From Neostapfia colusana (taxonomy: Eukaryota > Streptophyta > Magnoliopsida > Poales > Poaceae), in NCBI GenBank assembly GCA_030760725.1, contig JASWHV010000012.1, forward strand, positions 32,705,652-32,769,651: a stretch of DNA of 64,000 bases. The letters run 5' to 3'. The notes under the pieces were generated by a model. The model was not told the DNA's origin. It did not search any database and saw only the letters and a program-made list of their open reading frames with translations. This document shows, piece by piece, positions 56,412 through 64,000 of this stretch. Positions within the stretch are counted from its first letter, which is position 1; every line of letters starts with the position of its first letter. Made by a program: the position numbers and the translations under genes.

Positions 56412-59200
56412 TTACCGGTGCTGAGATGCCATGAACTCTGGGTAATTAGAGCGAAGGAATTCCTCGCTCTCCCACGTCGCTTCTTCGGCGGTGTGGTTGC
56501 TCCAGAGTATTTTGTAGAACCACAACGTTCTGCTACGCGTGGTTCTGGCTTTTTCCTCAAGAATTGCCACCGGATACTCATCATATGTCAAATCCGGTTT
56601 CAGCTTGCCAATGTCTTCGGTAGGAACAGCAGCTGTATGCTTCAAACATTTTTGCAGTTGCGAAACATGGAAAACGTCATGAACACCAGCAAGGGATGCC
56701 GGTAACTCCAGTCTATACGTCGCTGGTCCACACTTCTCGGTGATAGCATAGGGCCCAATGAAGCGGGGAGCGAGCTTCCCCTTCACACCGAACCGGTGCA
56801 CGCCTTTCATCAGAGACACGCGGAGGTACACGTGTTCACCAACGTCAAAGTGCAACGGTCTACGCCTCTTATCAGCGTAGCTCTCCTGCCAGGATTGAGC
56901 GGCCTTCAAGTTAGCTTGAATCGTCCGAACGCGCTCTTCGGCGTCGTTCACCACATCAACCCCGAATGTGACCCTTTCACCGGACTCGCACCAGTTTAAT
57001 GGGGTGCGGCATTTTCGACCGTAGAGAGCTTCGTAGGGTGCCATCTTGATACTCGCCTGATAGCCGTTGTTGTACGAGAATTCCGCCAACGGTAGGTGAT
57101 CGTCCCAGTTCCTACCGTGGTGGATGGTACATGCTCTCAACATGTCCTCCAGAACTTGATTCACCCTCTCTGTCTGGCCATCTGTCTGAGGGTGGTAGGC
57201 GGAGCTTCTAATCAGTTTAGTAATCAATGCAGCGTGTAGCTGCTCCCAAAAGCGAGATACAAATAATGCACCTCGATCCGAGACGATGGTCTTGGGTACC
57301 CCGTATAAGCACAGAATCTTTGCTATGTACAGCTCCGCATATTTGCCGGCATTGTAACGTGTATTCACCGGGATGAAGTGAGCCGTCTTTGTTAACCGAT
57401 CGACGATTACCCAAATGAAATCATGTTTGTTGGCAGTTAGGGGTAATCCTACAATGAAATCCATGCTCACATCTTCCTATTTCCATGCCCGGATCTTCAG
57501 GGGTTGTAGAAGCCCTGATTTCTTCATGTGATCAGCTTTCACTCGTCTACACATATCGCACTCGGACACGTACTTAGCCACCTCCCGCTTCATCCGTGTC
57601 CACCAAAATTTCTTTTTCAAATCTTGGTACATTTTGTTGCTGCCCGGATGAATGGAGTACTTAGACAAGTGCGCTTCGTTGAGGATCTTTTTCCTCAACT
57701 CCATATCTCGGGGTACGACTATGCGGTCATTGAACCATAGCGTCCCCTCATCATCCTTCCGGAAACATTTGATCTCCCCATTGTCTATCCGTCTCCGGAG
57801 ATGTGCCATGCCTTTATCCGTCTTCTGAGCTGTAATGATGTCCTCCCTAGTAGTAGGGATGAGGGCATGGTTGTACAACGATCCATAAGGAACCAAGTAT
57901 AAACTCGGCTCTTCCTCCTCCACCGGTGTAATGGTGAGGTGATGGACATGTGATTTCCGACTCAGCGCGTCGGCAACCACATTTGCCTTGCCGGGGTGGT
58001 AATAAATCTCAATTTCATAATCTTTGATCAGTTGTAACCACCTCCTTTGCCTCATGTTCAGCTCCTTCTGGGTGAAAATGTATTTCAAGCTCTTGTGGTC
58101 GGTGTAGAGATGCACTAGATTCCCCAGGAGATAGTGCCTCCACATTTTTAGCGCCAAAACCACTGCAGCAAGCTCAAGATCATGAGTGGGGTAATGCTGC
58201 TCATGGTTCCGAAGTTGGCGTGAGCCATATGCGACCACACGTCCTTCCTGCATCAACACGCAGCCGAGCCCAATGCCGGACGCGTCACAATACACGTCGA
58301 AGGGCTTTGTTGTATCCGGCTGAGCTATGACCGGGGCTGTGGTGAGATGCTTCACCAATGCTTGGAACGCTCCTTCACACGCCGTGTTACAAACATATTT
58401 TGTTCCCTTCTTCAGTAATTCCGTCATTGGCTTAGCGAGCTTGGAGAAACTTGGAATAAATCTCCGATAGTATCCCGCTAACCCAAGGAAGCTTCTGACT
58501 TCATGAACTGAAGTGGGAGCTTTCCATTTCAGTACTTGCTCTATTTTGCTTGGGTCAACCGCAATGCCTTCAGCTGAGATGATATGTCCCAAGAATGGAA
58601 CTTGGCTGATCCAAAACTCGCATTTACTGAACTTGGCGTAAAGCTTGTGGTCTCGCAATCGTTGAAGAACGATCCTCAAGTGTTCGGCATGTTCGGCTTC
58701 TGTCTTGGAGTAAACCAAGATATCATCGATGAACACTACCACGAACTTGTCCAGCTCCGGCATAAACACCGAGTTCATGAGATACATGAAATGGGCTGGA
58801 GCGTTTGTGAGACCCAAGGACATGATGAGATACTCATATAATCCATATCTCGTCGAGAAAGCCGTCTTTGGAATATCCTCCGCCCGGATTTTTATCTGAT
58901 GATATCCAGAGCGAAGGTCCATCTTTGAGAACACACTTGCACCCACAAGTTGATCAAACAATATGTCGATGCGGGGCAGTGGGTACTTATTCTTGATGGT
59001 GACGGCGTTGAGCGGCCGGTAATCCACACAAAGCCTCAGGGTTTCATCCTTCTTCTTTACAAACAGCGCCAAGCATCCCCAAGGCGAGGAACTCGGCCTA
59101 ATGAAACCCTTGCTCAACAGATCATTGAGCTGTTCTTTTAATTCAGCCAGCTCGTTTGGAGCCATTTTATATGATCTCCGTGATATGGGCGTAGTCCAGA
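56412..59200 (-). pseudogene. pol: Element D pol: RT, RNase H, integrase, chromodomain
   Basis: On the minus strand 59165-57480 encodes RT with intact FIDDILVYS (58734-58708), RNase H (VYCDASGIGLGC, TDHKSLKYIF, ADALSRK) and the integrase zinc region (CDMCRRVKADH). A single TAG (57479-57477) stands where B has Trp in WKWED. 57470-56412 continues in frame with the core (VIVDRLTKTAHF, VSDRGALF, HPQTDGQTERVN), C-terminal domain and chromodomain (LTYDEYPVAI, YKILWSNHTAEEATWE). One stop and one upstream frameshift separate it from an intact gene. Confidence 0.9.
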
Positions 59201-60939
59201 TGCAAGTTCAATCTTGAACTCGACATCCCGTTCAGGTGGCATGCCCGGACGATCATCCGGAAACACGTCGGGATACTCCCGGACTATGGGGATGTCCTCT
59301 AACTTGAGAGCTTCAGTATTGTTGATTGCTGAAACCTCCCGGACTGGATTATCTAATAGGAGGGACTGCAGACGGTGTAATGGGGAGTTGAGGTGAACCG
59401 TCCGTGCTAGAGTTTCCAGTACAGCGCCATGGTAGCTTAGCCATGACATCCCCAAGATTGCATCAATCTTCTGCCCCTCAAGGATAATCATAGTGGTGGG
59501 ATATATCTTCCCACCTAAGCACAGTGGTGCTTTTGGAACCATCATAGTTGCTGAAATCTTTCCTCCCAGTGAGCAGATCATATAAGAACACTCGGTTGGA
59601 AAGGCTTCCAGCTGATGCTTAACCACATATGATGCACTTATAAAGTTGTGGGTTGCACCAGAATCAAAAAGTATGATGATGGCTTGATTGTTGAGAGTAA
59701 ACGTACCCGCCAGCACGTTGTCTCCCTCTGGGGCGTCCTCATTGTCGAGGTTGCGGACGCCCCCAGTCCGCTGACCAACCTTCTTAACCGGAGGTCGGCC
59801 TCGAGCACCGCCCTGGAACTGGGCTTGCCCGCTGCTCTGCTGCCCCTGGGGACAGTCCTTCACGAAGTGGCCCGCCTGGCCACACGTGAAGCAGGTGAAA
59901 CGGGGTGGTCCCCCGCTGATCGGTGTACGGAATCCCGGGGCGCGTTGTGGCGGTGGGAACGCCCGGGGTGCCGTCTGCTGCTGCTGCTGTCTTGGTGGTG
60001 GCATCGGCGGACGGAACGGAGGTGGCTGAAAAGGACGTCCCCCGAACCGTTGAGGTCGCGCCGGTGGTTGCCACTGCTGCCCGGATGGCGTCCGATACAC
60101 CATCCGGTACTTCTGGGGAGCGCCACCCCCACTGCTAGGTGGAGCGCTGCGCTTCCTCTGCTCAGCTGCCAACTCCCGCTGAGCATCCTCTTGCATAATC
60201 GCGGCATTGACTAGGTCGTTGAAGGTGCCGCGATTCCACTGAACGAGATGGGTATTCATTTCGGGGTGTAACCCCCGATAGAAATATTCCCGCTTCTTCT
60301 CTTCAGTGGATATATAGTCTGACGCATATTGCACCAGATGGTTGAAGGCACGGGAGTAGTCATGGGCACTCCTCCCGCCCTGCTTCAGTTCCAAAAATTC
60401 TTGGAACTTCCTCTTCATGATCCCGGGAGGGATATGATAGGCGTGGAACGCCTCCCGGAATTCCTCCCATTCCACGGCATGGCCAGCCGGACGTGAGGCG
60501 ACATAGTTCGCCCACCATGCACCAGCGGCACTGTGGAGTTGCTGCGCTGCGAACAGAGTCTTCTGCCGCTCCATGCATTGGAGCAGCCCGAACTTGGACT
60601 CGATGGTCCGCAGCCAGTTGCCAGCCTCCAGTGGCTCTTCAGCTTCGGTGAACACTGGAGGGCGCGTACTCATGAAATCCGAGTACGACACCTCACGGGG
60701 CTCACGAGGCCCTCTGTCTTGACGCCCCCCTGCCGGGGACGTATTCTGCACGATTGTGTGGAGCAGGTCGGTCTGCTCCTCACGACCACCCACCAGTGCC
60801 GCAATCACATCCCTAGAGTAAGCGGAGGCGGAGGTGGTGGCTGCTGCTGCGGGGTGCTGTCGTGGGCTGGTGGCTGGGAGTCATCACCTCCCTGTTGGCT
60901 AGAGCCACCAACCTCGTGCGTGGTCCTAGTACGAACCAT
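59138..60939 (-). pseudogene. gag: Element D gag and protease, two frameshifts
   Basis: The start ATG (60939-60937, MVRTRTTHEVGGSS) follows GGTTGCAG directly. A one-base loss near 60812 shifts the frame before IAALVGG. The frame from 60808 then runs through the capsid domain (NWLRTIESKFGLLQC, GAWWANYVASRP), knuckle CFTCGQAGHFVKDC, intact protease DSGATHNFIS and LGMSWLSYHGAVLE. A one-base deletion near 59195 ends it just before RT. Confidence 0.87.
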
Positions 60940-62772
60940 CTGCAACCATACGGCAATAAACATCAGTCCCGCAACATATTGCATGCAGTCCAAATGAAAT
61001 AGGCTAAAAAAACATAATGACAATAGAACATGCGATACATCTCGTATGTAGATAATGTAATAACTTTGCACAAGCTACACCATTACCAGACCAAATACAA
61101 GCTAGTTACATCCAACTTGATGAACCTCCTCTTTGGAAGCTCACCATAACTAGGTTTGGTCACTACGAGATATTACTATCGCTTTGTCATCACGTAAACC
61201 ACCCTTAGGGTACAACACCCTCTCCAATGAGTTCAACTGTCACTCCTCTGTCAGAATGACCAGTTTCTACCTATTCCAAGTTTTGATCTGGTTCTGGGCA
61301 TTTTCATGACTCAAGCTGAATACCAAAGTTAAAGTTAACTTCAGTATATTTCCAATGAGTACTTATTTGCCCTCATATCAGCTCTGGTTAAAATGTTACG
61401 GTAATTCAAAGTCCACAAAATTTCTGGAAGAATTTCAACAGCACCTCCTTTGGGAAGTTGCTGTTTTCAACTCTGATTTCCACTGAATTCTGTGCTGAAA
61501 TTACAGAAACTTCGAATTGCAAAGATGTAATACATCTTCTACCCTTTCTAAAAATGTATCATATGAAAATTTTAGATTTTTCTACTGGGAGTTATGTTTG
61601 AAAAACAGAACAGTCCAGAGAGTGTTTAACTCTGTCCTGAATCTGGACAGTCTACATCTCTCTGGGTTTTAAGCCATCTTAAGGTGGCTTTCAGCTCTGA
61701 AAATCTACAACAAAGTTGTAGAGTACTTAGATATCTTTCCAGAACTATATACCACACCTCCCTGGGCTAAAAGACCTGTGAGTTATTCCCTGTTGAAGAT
61801 CAGCATACTTGCTGCCCAAAACAGAGCACTCTGTTTTTCAATCTTTTTGGAATTACAGTCATCACTATCTAATTTGTCTACCCAACCAGGGTCCTAATTA
61901 TTGAACCTAATGATTTTAATTCCTTGTTATCATTATTTTTCATGCATATGCCTATAATATTTCGGTACTACGTTCCTCACAAAAGAAAATCCTAACCGGA
62001 TTATACCGGCATATACGTCTCAAGTGTGGTACTAAACGGTCTCTTGCACACGTTTTCTACACGGATACATACGTGGTTAGTACCTGCAGAAGACCACACA
62101 ATAATGGTGCACTCATTGGTTGTTTTCATTTCAGGCAGGATCATATTTGAAAGTAAATACAAACGCCCGTATCATTGCCATACGGCCGTCCTTGAGTTAA
62201 GTCACGTCTCAAGGTACGTGATCGTGTTTCAACACCACACGACGGGGAACCAGATTATGTCATGAACGGGTCATCACGGTTGGGAATTTTATCAACCCAA
62301 CAGATACCACCTACTGCCCTGCAGGACACGCCGATGGCAAGCGCTGCGTATGTCCCTCTGGGCTACTTCCAGACGAACACACTCTCGCGTTACTGACCAC
62401 GTGATGGGGTCTCCACTTACTTGCCTAATGCACGCTAGGGATCAGCGTTTCATATGAACTCAGGAACATGGAGAGTCCAAGAGTCTCATATTGACATCTC
62501 ATACCAAGCTGTGAGAACTATCCCTGAACCACGTTCCTCTTCAGGGAGAGCTAACCGAAATTGAACCGCTTTCGGTGGCGTTCCTTACCATTCTTACCAG
62601 AGCGTAGGTGCGTCGTTAAAATAATTGAAATTCAGAATTATAACACATAGGTTAGTCTTTGCCACTTTAGGTAACTATGCTAGTATAGTCCTTACATGGG
62701 CTGCTACCGAATCCTCACCGTATACCTAAGTTTTCCCGTAATACAGTCCTTAAGTACTGTGCTATCCCCAAT
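60940..62772 (-). other. Untranslated leader of element D, no ORF0
   Basis: About 1.8 kb, homologous to the C leader: a conserved block near 61960-62060 (CGGTACTACGTTCCTCAC on plus) and CATAACT-type units near 61300-61600. It contains no ORF0-like frame, unlike B. Confidence 0.72.
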
Positions 62773-62787
62773 GCAGCTCTGATACCA
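62773..62787 (-). other. Primer-binding site of element D (tRNA-iMet type)
   Basis: On minus: TGGTATCAGAGCTGC, three bases from the LTR edge; same as C. Confidence 0.87.
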
Positions 62788-62790
62788 GGC

Positions 62791-64000
62791 TGTGGCGGAC
62801 AGGGATCCGCTCATCCAGGATCGCAGAGGGTGGTGCCGCACGATGCGACACCCGACAGCACACGTCATAAGGACATATTATATCACATGGGAAAATCAAC
62901 TGAACTGTACAAACAGGTACAATACTCAGTTACAAACTATTGTCTTTATTACACAGCGGAAGTCTACTTTTCTACACTCACGCCCGCCTATCTAGCAAAA
63001 GTCAGTTGCCCAGCCCTAGGGCAACCCACACTAGCTGCACGTCTCAGCTCAGCGCGGCGTGTACGGCTCCCACTCAGCCGTGGTCCCCGACGGAGGGTAA
63101 CCCTCGCCGGTGGACTCGTACTCCAAGTCCGTGGGTGGCTCCTCACCTGAAAAACACTTAAGCAGCAACCGTGAGCACGATGGCTCAACAAGACTTAACT
63201 TACTCACCTAAGCATGAAACTTTACATGAGATGTACAATGACATAGGATAGTGATGTTGCAGCAAATGGACACGCCTACAAGTTCATCCTTAGTTCATCT
63301 TTTAGCAACAAATTAACAGTTCATGAAGCTGAAATTTAGTAAGCAATATTTGGTGGCACACATGTAGCCATACAATTATATCATGACAGCAATATTGAAT
63401 CACAGCATTCCATAAATTATCTACGTTACGACGCAGTGAACAAGCGGTACTCGTCACCGCGAGGGACGGCGAATCGACTCGATATACACCTGCAGGGAAA
63501 CCCAAAGAGCACGTCACGTACGCCCACCCGTGGAGCTGCACAGCACGCTCACTCGATGTCGTACGGGACAACCTTTCACCCAACAGCCCAACCGTCGAAC
63601 AGGTTGCACCGAAGCGAGCAGGAGGTTCCCCACACGGAGCATCTCTCAATGCCCGTTGGCAGATTTCCACCTTGCTGCCCTCAGCCTACACCTATAAATC
63701 GGTGCGTTATGCCTCGACGCCCGGAGGTTTTGGCTATATCGGTTTATCGGGGCCCATATATCCTATATGCTTTCGGTACGTTCAATACTTGTTCAGCAGG
63801 GCCACACACGGATCGGTCCTCAATCGACACGGACAGGGCTGCGCACACAAGACTTCCTCTTGCTGCGCCCTAGCCCCTGCCTAGTCTCATTTTCATTACT
63901 AAAGTGATCTCACATCACTCAACCGAACCCGTGTATCCCAAGCCTATCTCGCGAGTAGATTCCAACTATTCGACTTGTACCGAAGTCCTATGACTCCTTA
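62791..64000 (-). repeat. 5' LTR of element D, cut by window edge
   Basis: Matches 52182-53390 with few substitutions, so D is fairly young. It holds a second last-exon copy (63146-63049, 98 nt); the 81-nt exon would lie beyond the edge. Confidence 0.9.

Larger units (their letters stand above)
52182..64000 (-). mobile_element. Element D: Tekay-type chromovirus on minus strand, nearly intact
   Basis: Reads right to left: 5' LTR (62791 to beyond 64000), primer site, leader, gag-pol (60939-56412), polypurine tract, 3' LTR (52182-56345). It is related to C (leader and LTR 3' half similar) but has its own U3. I see only three coding lesions. It lies inverted inside the 3' LTR of C. Confidence 0.9.

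Overview
This window is a stack of nested plant transposable elements. I see no host gene, tRNA, rRNA or CRISPR array. The mix points to a large grass (Poaceae) genome in a gene-poor, possibly pericentromeric region: a CRM-type chromovirus, four Tekay/Del-type chromoviruses with LTRs of about 3.3-4.2 kb, one Sirevirus-like Ty1/copia element and one non-autonomous CACTA transposon. I cannot name the species.

Layout. CRM-type element: 1-5095, its 5' part lying left of the window, 3' LTR 4165-5095. Element A (Tekay type): resumes at about 5096 and runs to 14502, with a 2458-bp CACTA element in its reverse transcriptase (5345-7802) and its 3' LTR at 10432-14502. Element C (Tekay type, oldest host layer): 14503-23044, 38463-41903 and 51749-52181, its two ends outside the window. 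Element B (Tekay type, young and apparently complete, 15.4 kb): 23045-38457, inserted in the integrase of C. Element E (Ty1/copia): 41904-51743, inserted in the 3' LTR of C. Element D (Tekay type, minus strand): 52182 to the right edge, inserted further along the same C LTR. Target-site duplications are visible for B (CCTCA), E (CGTGC) and the CACTA (AAG). The CACTA empty site is preserved in B.

How the parts work. B carries two LTRs about 99% identical, a tRNA-iMet-type primer site, a long leader, an extra ORF (ORF0, 314 aa), an uninterrupted gag-pol with every catalytic motif checked, a C-terminal chromodomain and a polypurine tract, so it may be autonomous. D has only three visible lesions. 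A, C, CRM and E are disabled by stops, frameshifts or lost catalytic residues.

Most interesting signal. All Tekay-type LTRs here carry what looks like the 3' part of a small spliced gene: an 81-nt exon (phase 1 to phase 1, motif EExPEVLDF..PEE followed by a Gln-rich end), an intron of about 1.03-1.1 kb with a GC-AG-like donor, and a last exon of 89 or 98 nt ending in EWE..TP and a stop about 100-120 nt before an AATAAA signal (A, B, D). It is intact in three families whose LTR 5' ends differ. Gag and ORF0 start codons in B, C and D also sit directly behind splice-acceptor-like sequences. Both ideas rest on reading by eye and need RNA evidence.
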